From: an uncultured bacterium
Lineage (GTDB): Bacteria > Vulcanimicrobiota > Xenobia > Xenobiales > Xenobiaceae
Assembly: GCA_934621605.1 (NCBI GenBank)
Contig: CAKTUZ010000013.1
Location: 1-64,000 of the forward strand
Direction: 5' to 3'
DNA: 64,000 bases
Part shown: in pieces, positions 8,906 through 18,394 of the stretch
Position numbering within the stretch: the stretch's first letter is position 1
Layout: each line of letters starts with the position of its first letter
Notes under the pieces: model-generated
The model's input: only the letters and a program-made list of their open reading frames with translations
Told to the model about the DNA's origin: nothing
The model's database searches: none
Translations under genes and position numbers: made by a program

Positions 8906-9736
8906 ATGGTGGATATAAGACGTAGTTTGACTGCAGTCGTTTTGGCCTGCCTTTTTGGGTGTTCTTGCTTTGGTTATGCTGAAGCTGAACAGAACAAGGG
9001 CAATGTACCTAACGGTAAGCAAGCTGTCACTTTAAATTCCGATCGCGGCGATTATAACGAAAAAGAGAAGTTAGTCAGACTTATAGGCAATGTAAAATTT
9101 ACTTGTCAAGATGCTGTTATGACTTCTTCTTTTGCTACTTACCATACGGATACTCAAATTGCCGAGTTTCAGGGTAACATCAAATTAGTTCAGCCTGGTA
9201 CTTCCGTTACTGGTCAGTCTTTACGTGTTTACTATGGCAATCAGAGAGCTATTTTAAAAGGCGGTGTGAAAGTCGTCTCTACTAAGTTTAAGTTGCAAGA
9301 TAGTAAAGACATATCTAAGAGCAGTGCCGAACCTGCTTATTTAGAAGCGGATGAATTTGAGTATAACTGGGCTCAAGGTATCGGTTATGCCAAAGGTAAT
9401 ATCCGTTTTCATCAGGGGACACGTAAAGTTTTTGCTGATAAAGCTAAGTATGATCGTGGTGCTTCCAATGTAGAAATGTCAGGCAACGTGCGTTTGGAAA
9501 ATGGAGATAATGATTGGCTTTCCAGTCAGAGAGTCACTGTCGATTTAACTACTAACAAGGTGCAAGCTTCTGGTCAGGTAGTGGGACGTTTTTTGATTGA
9601 AGGCCCAGCTCGTAATGAAGATTCACAGTCTTTAAAATCGGAATTGCCGGAACCTGTTCTTATGGAGCCTGAACACAATGCTGTAGTTCCGCAGTCTGTT
9701 GAGCAAGTTGAACCTTTGGATTATCCTAATTTATAA
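8906..9736 (+). CDS. LptA/OstA-like periplasmic protein
   Basis: Probable periplasmic bridge protein in lipopolysaccharide transport, or a relative of it. A signal peptide (ACLFGCSCFGYAEA) is followed by two stretches of OstA-type beta repeats: LNSDRGDYNEKEKLVRLIGN and FQGNIKLVQPG, then LEADEFEYNWAQGIGYAKGN and MSGNVRLENGDNDWL. The alternation of x-G-N-V-x turns is the jelly-roll repeat of LptA/LptC/LptD-N. Length 276 is longer than E. coli LptA (185), so it may hold two domains. GAGGG precedes the ATG at 8906. It heads a run of + strand envelope genes. It is the main evidence in this window for an outer membrane. Confidence 0.82.
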   Translation: MVDIRRSLTAVVLACLFGCSCFGYAEAEQNKGNVPNGKQAVTLNSDRGDYNEKEKLVRLIGNVKFTCQDAVMTSSFATYHTDTQIAEFQGNIKLVQPGTSVTGQSLRVYYGNQRAILKGGVKVVSTKFKLQDSKDISKSSAEPAYLEADEFEYNWAQGIGYAKGNIRFHQGTRKVFADKAKYDRGASNVEMSGNVRLENGDNDWLSSQRVTVDLTTNKVQASGQVVGRFLIEGPARNEDSQSLKSELPEPVLMEPEHNAVVPQSVEQVEPLDYPNL

Positions 9737-9756
9737 ATTTTGAAGTCGTTAAAAAA

Positions 9757-11748
9757 ATGAACAGATATTTTCACTATGCTTTTGTTTTGCTGAGTTTGGC
9801 CCTATTGAGTCCGAAGAGTGCAGTTGCTCAAAACGAAGAGGAGTTTTTTGTGCCCCCTCATCCTGTAACAACTATTCATGAATCGCTAACAGATACAGAA
9901 ACTCCAGCGCAAACAAATGATTCTGTTGATAATGAAAATGATGCATCGTTTCCTCAGAATGAGCAACCTACCGAAATAAATACAAATAACGCTGAAGATA
10001 AGTCTATTGAGGTTGCGCCTAAAATTAAGACCAAGACGATATCAGAGAACAGACCGCAGGTGCAGATAACTAAAAAAGAATCTAAGTCCTCGGTGAGAGG
10101 CCGGTCATTTGTGTACGCTAATACAATTACTCCGGCTTATCAAGAACTGTTCAATATTTATTCCGAATTATTGCAGGCTAAAAACGGTACCGCTTTAGAT
10201 AAAGCTACTTTAAATAAACTTGAGAAGCTCTGTTCGCAAGAGTCTGAAAGCGATCTTTACGCTAGAGCTTACGCTGCCCATGTTAAGGCCAGGGGAGCGC
10301 TTGTTGTTTCCGGTCGAGGAAATTTATCAGAGCATCTAATTAAGTCGGCAGAGCATGATTTGGAATTTGTCGATAGTTGGTTGAAAATTTACGGACGGCG
10401 CAATACAGTGCATGGCTTTATTGAGCCTGCTTGGCTGTATGGTCGCGTAGATGTCGCTTCTCAGGCCGTGTTAGCTTTGTGTCTTTTGGAAAGTTATCAT
10501 CCTGTTGGGCAAAGGCGTGACAAAATAGCTCAGTTGGCCGATGGTTTGGTAACTGCCATGCGTCCAGATACAAAGCAATATCCTTACGGTGCCCATCTCT
10601 CTTACGTTACTGAAGGTAATAGAGAACGTACTTATAAGGTGCCTCAGGATGAGAGAATGGTAGCCGGTATTACTCTTTATCCTGAGAGGCAATATGCGGT
10701 CATGGCTTTAGCTAAAGCGGCCCAGCTTCTTAAAAATGACAAGTTTAAAGCTTCAGCTGAAAAAGAAGGTCTAGGCTTGTTGGCTAAGTTGTCTTTAAGT
10801 GGTAAGGTTCCTTATTGCTTGGCCCCACGTCCCGAAGAAGAAATTTGCTCTATTTTGGGAACGGCTGCTTTGGTTGAAAACTTATTGGCTTTAAAAGATT
10901 GTACCGGCAACAATATTTATGGCACTTTGGCGGGGTGTGCCGCTGTTGATTTAAACAAATTTAATGATCAAGGCAATAATATCAAAGCTAAAAGTTTGAT
11001 AAATTATTTATTGTCGGCTCACGGTTGTTCTGAATGGATTGGAGCTAAAGATATTTGTCGTCCTTTTGCCAGTACAACTGTTGAGCTCGAGGCTGGTAAA
11101 GCTGTAGAAAAAGCTTTTGATGTAGCCGAGATCAATTATCCAGGCGGTACTCCCGGTCAGTTTGCCGTAGTGGGACGGGATAATATGTTTTGGATGCGTT
11201 TTGATGTAGAACGCGACGATCCGTATTATTTCTCTATGAATTTTTTAAAGAGTAGTTTCTCTGGCGCTTTGGTTTCCATTATGGTTCGCATTGACGGAGA
11301 TCAGATTTTTAGGGTCAATTTGGGTGGAGCCACCGATGATCCTTGCGTAGATAGCGTTTTTATCAACGGTCCGCGTTCTTTGCGTCAGGGGCCGCATTCT
11401 GTGGGGGTGCGTTTTGCCGGTTTATTGATGAAGAGTCCGGCTGTATTAGACTCCATTGTGGTGGAACCGGCTATTGGCAGGCGTTGGGTTAAGTTAAGTG
11501 ACGGTCGAGCCAGAATGATTATGCATTCCATTTCGGATCAGGTGTTAAAAACCCGTATGCAAGAATTGGAGGAAAAAGGCTCGGAACAGCCGATTTGGAC
11601 GCTGGTTGAAGGAACGGGAACTCCGGCAGTTAAACAATTAAGTAACGATAGACGGGGACACGCTTGGCTCGAAATGCCTGTCGGCGGTACGGCTGTTTTG
11701 GAATGGAAAAATGGCTGCATACCTAACTTGGTGCTTGATGAAGATTAA
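9757..11748 (+). CDS. Secreted protein of unknown function, possible alpha/alpha-toroid
   Basis: Not recognised. The signal peptide ends at about VA-Q (residue 25). Residues 26-115 are a low-complexity, polar linker. Residues 120-420 are helical with a spacing (YGRVDVASQAVLALCLLES, RQYAVMALAKAAQLL, CSILGTAALVENLLAL) that recalls terpenoid-cyclase or glycosidase toroids; this is inference. The C-terminal 200 residues are beta-rich (MFWMRFDVERDDPYYF, FRVNLGGATDDP) and could be a carbohydrate-binding-like sandwich. 663 residues in all. It lies 20 bases after the LptA-like gene, so an envelope role is likely. Confidence 0.85.
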   Translation: MNRYFHYAFVLLSLALLSPKSAVAQNEEEFFVPPHPVTTIHESLTDTETPAQTNDSVDNENDASFPQNEQPTEINTNNAEDKSIEVAPKIKTKTISENRPQVQITKKESKSSVRGRSFVYANTITPAYQELFNIYSELLQAKNGTALDKATLNKLEKLCSQESESDLYARAYAAHVKARGALVVSGRGNLSEHLIKSAEHDLEFVDSWLKIYGRRNTVHGFIEPAWLYGRVDVASQAVLALCLLESYHPVGQRRDKIAQLADGLVTAMRPDTKQYPYGAHLSYVTEGNRERTYKVPQDERMVAGITLYPERQYAVMALAKAAQLLKNDKFKASAEKEGLGLLAKLSLSGKVPYCLAPRPEEEICSILGTAALVENLLALKDCTGNNIYGTLAGCAAVDLNKFNDQGNNIKAKSLINYLLSAHGCSEWIGAKDICRPFASTTVELEAGKAVEKAFDVAEINYPGGTPGQFAVVGRDNMFWMRFDVERDDPYYFSMNFLKSSFSGALVSIMVRIDGDQIFRVNLGGATDDPCVDSVFINGPRSLRQGPHSVGVRFAGLLMKSPAVLDSIVVEPAIGRRWVKLSDGRARMIMHSISDQVLKTRMQELEEKGSEQPIWTLVEGTGTPAVKQLSNDRRGHAWLEMPVGGTAVLEWKNGCIPNLVLDED

Positions 11749-11804
11749 GCGAACAGCCGATCTGTCGATAGCATGATAATAGTTAGGAAAATTGAGGTTT
11801 TCCC

Positions 11805-12728
11805 ATGTTTTTCTTTTTTCTGGCTCAAGCTGCCGGCGAAGAATACAAAAATTTGGCCATACATCCGGATTTGCAACGTTCGTTGGTTAATCCGTTCGAT
11901 TCGGCTTTGTTGAGTGAAATCGGTAATTATTTTTGGCCTTTTGACAGTTCTGTCGTTAATACTGGAGTTTTGCTACTTTTTGTAGCTGCCTTTTTATTTT
12001 GGTGCAGCTATAGAGTTAACAAGTCATATGTATACCATATATTGGCTTGGTCTATTGCGGTTTTAGGACTCGATTTGCTGATCGGTTTTCGCACTCCGTT
12101 TCCCGGAATGTTGCCAACTTTTATAGCAGCTGTCACTTTGTTAGCTCTATTTATAGATTTAACCGTTATTTTGACAGTGGTTGCGTTGCGCTATCTCCCT
12201 TATTTCGGTGTTGAGGAGAGGATGCTTACCCATGTAAAGGACGGCTCGGTCACCAACGGAACTATGATTGGTGCCTCTATAGTGAGCTTGTTGCTGGGCA
12301 GTTTGTGTCTTTCTCCCTGTCGTTGTTATATTATCGCTTTATTTAATCACAGCGCTTGGCCTATTTGGATTATAGCTATTTTGCTGATTCCTCTGGGGGC
12401 CTTGGTTGCTCGCGAGCTTTTACCCTGGACTCTTCTCAAAGAGCATCCTATTCCCGGTGGCGGTTACTTAAAAGAAATTACCAATATTTTTATAAAAGAC
12501 GGAGATGCTCAACGTAGTGAAATTTTTGGTGCCGGTATTAGTTTGTGCATTATCTTTGTAAGTTCGGTTTGGCTTTTTAAGGGGGAAATTACCGAGACTG
12601 ATATTTTTGGCATTATTTGTATCGGTTTTCTATGTGCTATTATGATTCGTGCCGAATTTAATAAGAGTGTAAAAGAAGATAAAGCTCCGGTAGTGGAAGT
12701 AAAACGCCGCAAGGATGCTTGGTCTTAA
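11805..12728 (+). CDS. Multi-pass inner membrane protein, unknown function
   Basis: 307 residues with seven or so hydrophobic segments: about 48-66 (VNTGVLLLFVAAFLFW), then near 75-90, 100-130, 148-175, 182-207, 230-250 and 258-275. The tail is basic (VKRRKDAWS), consistent with a cytosolic C-terminus. No transporter or enzyme motif is visible. The ATG at 11805 starts MFFFFLAQAAGEEY. It closes a probable operon with the two preceding secreted-protein genes, since a terminator-like hairpin follows its stop. Confidence 0.8.
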   Translation: MFFFFLAQAAGEEYKNLAIHPDLQRSLVNPFDSALLSEIGNYFWPFDSSVVNTGVLLLFVAAFLFWCSYRVNKSYVYHILAWSIAVLGLDLLIGFRTPFPGMLPTFIAAVTLLALFIDLTVILTVVALRYLPYFGVEERMLTHVKDGSVTNGTMIGASIVSLLLGSLCLSPCRCYIIALFNHSAWPIWIIAILLIPLGALVARELLPWTLLKEHPIPGGGYLKEITNIFIKDGDAQRSEIFGAGISLCIIFVSSVWLFKGEITETDIFGIICIGFLCAIMIRAEFNKSVKEDKAPVVEVKRRKDAWS

Positions 12729-12730
12729 CA

Positions 12731-12776
12731 AGTAAAGAGCTTGGAAGCGACGGCAATTGCTCTCAAGCTTTTTTGT
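12731..12776 (+). terminator. Probable terminator after the membrane protein gene
   Basis: AGCTTG pairs with CAAGCT around a loop of about 20 bases and is followed by TTTTTT at 12770-12775. It separates the membrane protein gene from murQ and lies upstream of the murQ ATG at 12805, which argues against the longer TTG start at 12757. Confidence 0.5.
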
Positions 12777-12804
12777 CTTCTTTGAAAGTGGTGATAATAA
12801 ACTT

Positions 12805-13629
12805 ATGCAAAATTTGACTGAAGCTTCTAATCCGTTAAGTTTGCACTTGGATACTATGACGCCTCTTGAATTGGTGCAACTTATGAATAGCGAGGACGCT
12901 AAGGCCGTTCAGGCAGTGGAGATGGCTTTGCCGACTATTGCTGAGTGCATAAAAGCTATTACCTACAAACTGAGAAACGGCGGACGTCTTTTTTATTTTG
13001 GAGCTGGTACTAGCGGTCGTTTGGGGGTATTAGATGCGGCTGAATGTCCGCCGACTTTTGGAACAGACCCTCAGCAAGTGCAGGCTATTATTGCCGGTGG
13101 TTCTGACGCTTTGGTAGAAGCTGTCGAAAATGCCGAAGACGATAGGGAAGCTGCTTACACTGAACTTAACAGACGTTCGATTACTCCTGACGATTTTGCC
13201 ATTGGCATAACCGCCTCCGGAAGTACGCCCTTTGTTTTAGGTGGTTTACAGTATTTGCGTAAATCCGGAATTCAGACAGGGGCTATTTTTTGTAATCCGG
13301 GAGCCAGAGTGGCTGCAGAAACTGATTTTCCTATTTTATTGGCTGTAGGGCCGGAAGTTTTGCGTGGTTCGACTCGCTTGAAAGCTGGAACGGCTACAAA
13401 ATTAGCCTTAAATATGATTTCTACGGGAGTTATGGTCGCTTTAGGTCATTGTGCAGGCAATATGATGATCGATGTTAAGGCCAGCAATGCCAAGTTAATA
13501 AAACGTCAAACTGAAATGGCAGCTTCTCTGGCCAAAGTCAGTTTTGCAGAAGCTCAACAAGCATTGAGAGAGGCGGGCGGCAGCTTACGTGAAGCTTTAG
13601 TCAAGTTGAAATCTGGACAGCGAGGATAA
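12805..13629 (+). CDS. murQ: N-acetylmuramic acid 6-phosphate etherase
   Basis: Cleaves the lactyl ether of MurNAc-6-P to give GlcNAc-6-P and D-lactate during peptidoglycan recycling. SIS-type sugar isomerase fold; FYFGAGTSGRLGVLDAAECP and the glutamates of AVENAEDD carry the active site. TASGSTPFVLGGL and STRLKAGTATKLALNMIS are further family blocks. The frame stays open to a TTG at 12757, but the ATG at 12805 has GGTGA ten bases upstream and yields the family start LTEASNPLSLHLD, giving 274 residues. The SpoIID-like gene begins 5 bases after its stop, linking cell-wall recycling and remodelling in one operon. Confidence 0.96.
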   Translation: MQNLTEASNPLSLHLDTMTPLELVQLMNSEDAKAVQAVEMALPTIAECIKAITYKLRNGGRLFYFGAGTSGRLGVLDAAECPPTFGTDPQQVQAIIAGGSDALVEAVENAEDDREAAYTELNRRSITPDDFAIGITASGSTPFVLGGLQYLRKSGIQTGAIFCNPGARVAAETDFPILLAVGPEVLRGSTRLKAGTATKLALNMISTGVMVALGHCAGNMMIDVKASNAKLIKRQTEMAASLAKVSFAEAQQALREAGGSLREALVKLKSGQRG

Positions 13630-13634
13630 AGGCG

Positions 13635-15254
13635 ATGAGTAATAACAAACAACGTTTTTTATACAGTTGTATCTTCACCCTTATAGCTTGCCTGATAACT
13701 ATGTATATTTCTTATGCCAAAGTTATAGAAGCGCACAAAGAAAAAATAAATAAATCTGTCTCTGCTCAAGAATATAAACTTAGTTCGGAACAAGAACCCA
13801 GCAACGAGGCTATGCTGGCGTCCTACATTGAGTCGAGTCAAGATACTAAAAAGGCTTTTTCTCCCTCTAGGGAAGTTAAGGTCGGTTTGCCTGATATCTT
13901 GGATGAAGCCGAATTTACCGCTCCTGGTGGTATTATTTATCCCGAGGGTCAGGCTTCTGTGATAAAAATTCGTCTTATTTCCACTATATGGAAGAAAATG
14001 AGACTAAATTTTTATGATGAAAAAGATCGTTTGCTCTTTAATAGTGAAAAGCCGGTAGTTTTGCGGGCTGCTGAAACTTACGGTAGTGGTGCTTCTTCTT
14101 TGGGAGTAGAGCCTACTGTTTGCACTTTAATTTCCATAGACGCTCAAAAAAATTCTAGAGTAAAAGCTTCTTATCGTGGCAGTCTTACTTTTGCCATTCG
14201 TCCTGGTGAAGACAATAAACATACTATCTCAGTAATAAATACTTTACCTGTAGAAGATTATCTTAAAGGTGTGGTGCCAAGTGAAGTACCCGCCCGGTTT
14301 GACAATGAAGCCTTAAAAGCTATGGCTTGTGTGGCTCGCTCTTATACTTTATCCAACTTGGGGCGCCATGATCAGGAAGGTTACGATCTTTGTTCTGGCG
14401 TTCATTGCCATGTTTATGGTGGTGCTGGTGTAGAAAATGCCAATGTCAATGCCCAGATTGAAGCCACCAAGGGTATGATTATTTGTTATGAGGAGTTTTT
14501 GGCCGACACTCGCTATCATGCTGTCTGTGGTGGAATGGGCGAGAGTATTGAAAATGTTTGGGATATGGCTCAGCCGGTTAGCTATTTGACAGCCTCCAGT
14601 GATACTGTGAACGGTTTGAATTGGAATAGTGAAGTTCCAGCGGAATATCTTTCCGATTATGACAATAACGGTTATGAGGATTATTATGCTCCGGAACAGA
14701 CTCAAGCTCTTGAAAATGGAAATAACAGAGTTAATTTGTCTGCCATAGTGGAAAATACACCTGAGTTGGAAGCCAGATTTAGAGCTTTTATCGATAATCC
14801 GTCCGAGGCTTATTGCAAAAATGCTTCTCGCTTTCGTTGGCATGCCGGTTATTCTTTAGTCAATTTTCAAAAAATGTTGGAAGATTCTTTGCCTGAATTG
14901 TGTGGTGCTCAGCCAGCAAATATCGGAAATTTGAGCGAGATAAAGGTTACCAAGCGTACCGGCAGTGGTCGTGTCGCCGAATTGTCTGTCGTTACCGATA
15001 AAGATAGTTTTACCTTAAATGGGGATAAAATTCGCTGGTTAACTAGCGGCGGTAAGATTGGCCCTTCTGGCTTAAAAAGTACTTTGTTTTATATTGATAA
15101 AACCGAAGAGGCCATTGTTATAAAAGGCGGTGGATGGGGCCACGGTGTCGGTTTATGTCAGGAAGGGGCTCAGGGACGCGCTAAAGCTGGTCAGAGTTAT
15201 ATAGATATTATTAAGCATTATTATCCCGGTTGTGAATTAAAAACTGCCAACTGA
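13635..15254 (+). CDS. SpoIID/LytB domain protein, membrane-anchored
   Basis: Relative of the lytic transglycosylase SpoIID, which cuts denuded glycan strands. A single N-terminal hydrophobic segment (about 9-28) anchors or exports it. The SpoIID domain is clear: VEDYLKGVVPSEVPARF, ALKAMACVARSYTL with the conserved A-x-A-R-x-Y, then GGMGESIENVWD, and at the end GGGWGHGVGLCQEGAQGRA. The glutamate in VPSEVP matches the catalytic one. Length 539, with an insert of about 100 acidic residues (DNNGYEDYYAPEQ) between the two halves. Such proteins occur in many non-sporulating diderms. AAAGG precedes the start; it follows murQ by 5 bases. Confidence 0.93.
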   Translation: MSNNKQRFLYSCIFTLIACLITMYISYAKVIEAHKEKINKSVSAQEYKLSSEQEPSNEAMLASYIESSQDTKKAFSPSREVKVGLPDILDEAEFTAPGGIIYPEGQASVIKIRLISTIWKKMRLNFYDEKDRLLFNSEKPVVLRAAETYGSGASSLGVEPTVCTLISIDAQKNSRVKASYRGSLTFAIRPGEDNKHTISVINTLPVEDYLKGVVPSEVPARFDNEALKAMACVARSYTLSNLGRHDQEGYDLCSGVHCHVYGGAGVENANVNAQIEATKGMIICYEEFLADTRYHAVCGGMGESIENVWDMAQPVSYLTASSDTVNGLNWNSEVPAEYLSDYDNNGYEDYYAPEQTQALENGNNRVNLSAIVENTPELEARFRAFIDNPSEAYCKNASRFRWHAGYSLVNFQKMLEDSLPELCGAQPANIGNLSEIKVTKRTGSGRVAELSVVTDKDSFTLNGDKIRWLTSGGKIGPSGLKSTLFYIDKTEEAIVIKGGGWGHGVGLCQEGAQGRAKAGQSYIDIIKHYYPGCELKTAN

Positions 15255-15268
15255 TTGTAGAGGGCAAG

Positions 15269-16198
15269 ATGAACAATAAATTTAAGCTGACACTTTTGAT
15301 AACTATGATGACTTTAGGAGCGGTTGCTTGCTCGGACAGAGGCCCTCTTCCTGAAGAGGGACGTCTGTATTATTCTGTTGTGGAAGGTGGACGCTCACGT
15401 ATAGAGTGGATGGATCAAAATGGCGATCACGCTACTTATGTAGTAGGAGCTGTGCCGGAACGCTCTCATATCAGCTCTAAAGGACGTCGAACTTATGAAA
15501 AACTCAAACGTAGAGCGGAAATAAATGGAGCCCCGGCCTCTTCTCCTAGTTTATCCCGTAATGGCCGTTTGCTGATTTATGTATGTAGTGAGCCTAATGG
15601 TTTAAGATTAATCAATTTGGAAAACTATGAAGAAGAGGGATTAGTGAAGACTGGTGAGCCTTTGGCTTTTCCTTGTTTAAGTCGCGATAATGAAGGTTAT
15701 TTTACATATTTGCGTGGAGATGTAACCCAAGACCAACAGCGTATTTTTGTGCAAAAAATAGGTAAGTCACCTGTTTGTCTAATCGATGCTAGACGTTTGG
15801 GGCCTCCAAGTTGGTCTAATTTCGGTCGGGATATCTTGTTTTCTTATGCCAGTTCTTCTGGAAAAACGGCTCTTTATGCTACAGATTCGACTAAAGCTGA
15901 TGGGGAAACTAAAGAAGTTATGCCCGATGCCGTGCAAGCTTGTATGGCTCCTACCGGCAGTAGTATCGCTGCTGTAGTCGACGGTCAAATTGTTCTTTAT
16001 GACATGTTCTCTAAAAAATCGCGCACTATTGTGCATGGAGCGGGATGCTCGTCGCCTACGTGGAACCCGTCTGGAAATATTATTGCCTTTGTTAAAGACA
16101 ATGCCGTTTATACTGTGGATTTGGTAGGCGATAATTTGAAGCGAATCAGTCCGGAAAGCAAAGTCATTTCCGACGTTTGTTGGGCTAAGGGACTATAA
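15269..16198 (+). CDS. TolB-like beta-propeller lipoprotein
   Basis: 309 residues. The N-terminus is a lipoprotein-type signal with a cysteine at position 21 (LGAVACSD); the -3 residue is alanine, so the lipobox is imperfect. Repeating blades follow: SPSLSRNGRLLIYVCS, FPCLSRDNEGYFTYL, GPPSWSNFGRDILFSYAS, SPTWNPSGNIIAFVKDN and SDVCWAKG. These x-P-x-W/S-x-x-G-x-x-I/L-x-F/Y repeats are typical of WD40-like TolB propellers. Probably a periplasmic protein-binding lipoprotein. It lies 14 bases after the SpoIID-like gene. No Tol/Pal partner is in the window. Confidence 0.85.
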   Translation: MNNKFKLTLLITMMTLGAVACSDRGPLPEEGRLYYSVVEGGRSRIEWMDQNGDHATYVVGAVPERSHISSKGRRTYEKLKRRAEINGAPASSPSLSRNGRLLIYVCSEPNGLRLINLENYEEEGLVKTGEPLAFPCLSRDNEGYFTYLRGDVTQDQQRIFVQKIGKSPVCLIDARRLGPPSWSNFGRDILFSYASSSGKTALYATDSTKADGETKEVMPDAVQACMAPTGSSIAAVVDGQIVLYDMFSKKSRTIVHGAGCSSPTWNPSGNIIAFVKDNAVYTVDLVGDNLKRISPESKVISDVCWAKGL

Positions 16199-16289
16199 AG
16201 CTGCCTTTTTCTCAAAAAATAAACTATAATATTCTCCTTCCTCAATCGATTTTGCGAAGCTGAGCTTTGCTAGAAAAGAGTGCCCCTAA

Positions 16290-18332
16290 GTGATAACTCC
16301 AGGTTCTTATTTAGAGTATATCCAAGACAAGAAACTTTTATCTGCCGTCTGTTTGCGTCAAGATAAACCGGGAAAAGTATTTGTTCGCAATGCCCGCAGC
16401 CGTGAAGAAAAGATTGCCGATTCTAAGGCTATGTTTATCGTTCCCGGCTTTATCGATCCTAATTCTTCCTACGATATTTTAGCTGAAGCTTTAGTCAAAG
16501 CTCAAACTAAACGCGAGGAATTGGCTGCTCAAATAAATCCGGCCGAGTTGTGGGAATTATTGGAAGGTGAGAGTGATGATCATCTTTGGCCTTTGGAAGA
16601 AATAAGCGATTTAGTTTTAAGTCGTGCAGATCCTGAAGCTCTTTCGGCTACTTATAGAAGCTTAGATAATGATAATATCTATTTCTATCGCAAGGGCAAT
16701 GGTTATATAAGGCGTACCGAAGCTCAAGTACAAGAGATTTTCCAACGACGCGATGCAGAAGCTTTCAATCGCAAAGAACAAGCTGCTCTAAGTCAGTGGA
16801 TTTTAGATATTTGGAATAATCCTATCGGTAACGGTTCACAGTTGACTTACCCGGAAGAATTTGAGTTAAATGCTAAGAAATTGGTGCGCGGTTTTGCCGA
16901 TGTGGCTGTCAATGGTTCGGAGTCACATCGCTATAAGGAGATTAGTGAACTTCTAAAATCGGTTGATATTACTCGTCGTGATGCGCCTTTTCAGTTTATG
17001 CTCAGGGCGGGAATTTGGGGGGAACATGAAAATTTAGCTCTGCGCAAATATAATATTGCCACCCAATTTGAAGAAGACGAATTGCAAGAAGCCATGGCTT
17101 GCACTGAGTTTTTAGATGAAGAAGGTAATGCTAAGACAGAAGATGAGCGGCTCGATCTTACTTATTTGCCTTGTGTTACTATTGATGATGATACAACAAC
17201 CGATATTGATGATGCTTTAAGTTTTGAGGAAAATGAAGACGGTACTTTCCGGATCGGTATCCATATTGCTGATGCTTCTAATTATGTGAAGCCTGAATCT
17301 TTAGTCGATCAAGAGGCTTTGCAGCGTGGTACAGCCATTTATTTACCTGATTTAAAAGTACCTATGTGTCCGGAAATCCTTTCCGACAGCGTTTGCAGTT
17401 TAGTGGCAGGTAAGAGGCGCTTGGCATTCTCTTTCTTGATCGATTTTGATGCTGATTTAAATATTGTCTCTTCAAAAATGGTTTCCAGCATAATTAAGGT
17501 AGTTAAACGCCTTACTTACGATTCTGCCAATCAGTATTTGACAGAAGGTCATTGGAACAAAATGTTGGATATTGTCCGTAAGCTTAAAGAGAAGCGCTTT
17601 GAAAATGGAGCTATGGTTATACCTTTTCCGCGTGTCAATGTTAAAGTTAAGGATGGACAAATCTCTATTGAGCGTGAAGCGCCTGATTCTCCGTCGCAGC
17701 TTTTAGTTAGTGAGCTTATGATTTTGGCCAATGCTACAGCGGGTGCTTTTCTGGCCGAGCACAAGGCACCCGGCATCTTTAGAAGTCAAGAGCCTCCAGA
17801 AAAGCCTTTGGACGATTTAATTGCCGATTTTGATCCAGTAAAAGCTTACAACTCCCGCCGCTTCCTTAAAAAGGGGACAATGGGAATTACTCCGGCCCAT
17901 CATACCGGCTTAGGGTTAGATAGTTATGTTCAGATAACTTCTCCAATTCGTCGCTATAACGATCTTTTAATGCAGCGTCAGCTTAAGTCTATGCTCAAAG
18001 GTTCAGTAGATGAACCTATGTATAAAGCCGAAGATTTAGATCGCCTGTTGGCTTATACGAAGCAAGCTACCAGCACGGCTGATTTGCTTGAGCGCGAACG
18101 TAAAAATTATTGGATCTTGCGCTATCTGGAAGAGCATTCCGGCGAAGAAATGGAAGCTATCGTGTTAGCCAATCATCCTGATAAACATATAGTTCAACTT
18201 TGTGGTTGTTTGCTGGAAAATGAGTGCCCTCACGTTCCTGGCCATCCTTTGCCTCCCGGTACTCATATTCACGTCAAAATTGACCTAGTATGGCCGCGTG
18301 ACTGTACGGTGCGCTTGAGCCCTATTGTATAA
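16290..18332 (+). CDS. RNase II/RNase R family 3'-5' exoribonuclease
   Basis: Processive hydrolytic exoribonuclease. The RNB catalytic domain occupies about residues 280-600: the metal-binding aspartates are in TIDDDTTTDIDDALSF, then IGIHIADASNYV, RGTAIYLPD, LVAGKRRLAFSF, and YVQITSPIRRYNDLLMQRQL with the conserved arginines. A C-terminal OB-like segment follows. The N-terminal 280 residues do not show a clear CSD pair and resemble the cyanobacterial/chloroplast-type short RNase II. The start is GTG at 16290, just after AAAGAG. 680 residues. It is followed by a hairpin shared with the convergent hydF. Confidence 0.94.
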   Translation: MITPGSYLEYIQDKKLLSAVCLRQDKPGKVFVRNARSREEKIADSKAMFIVPGFIDPNSSYDILAEALVKAQTKREELAAQINPAELWELLEGESDDHLWPLEEISDLVLSRADPEALSATYRSLDNDNIYFYRKGNGYIRRTEAQVQEIFQRRDAEAFNRKEQAALSQWILDIWNNPIGNGSQLTYPEEFELNAKKLVRGFADVAVNGSESHRYKEISELLKSVDITRRDAPFQFMLRAGIWGEHENLALRKYNIATQFEEDELQEAMACTEFLDEEGNAKTEDERLDLTYLPCVTIDDDTTTDIDDALSFEENEDGTFRIGIHIADASNYVKPESLVDQEALQRGTAIYLPDLKVPMCPEILSDSVCSLVAGKRRLAFSFLIDFDADLNIVSSKMVSSIIKVVKRLTYDSANQYLTEGHWNKMLDIVRKLKEKRFENGAMVIPFPRVNVKVKDGQISIEREAPDSPSQLLVSELMILANATAGAFLAEHKAPGIFRSQEPPEKPLDDLIADFDPVKAYNSRRFLKKGTMGITPAHHTGLGLDSYVQITSPIRRYNDLLMQRQLKSMLKGSVDEPMYKAEDLDRLLAYTKQATSTADLLERERKNYWILRYLEEHSGEEMEAIVLANHPDKHIVQLCGCLLENECPHVPGHPLPPGTHIHVKIDLVWPRDCTVRLSPIV

Positions 18333-18380
18333 ACAACAAAGATCCCGGCCAGAAAAAATCTGTCCTGGATCTTTGTTGTC
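18333..18380. terminator. Bidirectional hairpin between the RNase gene and hydF
   Basis: ACAACAAAGATCC on the left pairs with GGATCTTTGTTGT on the right; the inner parts CGGCCAG and CTGTCCT extend it with mismatches. No long T run follows on either strand, so termination may be moderate. It sits between the two convergent stops. Confidence 0.7.
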
Positions 18381-18394
18381 TTAGATAATTAGTA

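Noticed and set aside
12757..12804. Longer TTG start of murQ
   Set aside because: It lies in a terminator T run, has no ribosome binding site and adds residues not found in the family.
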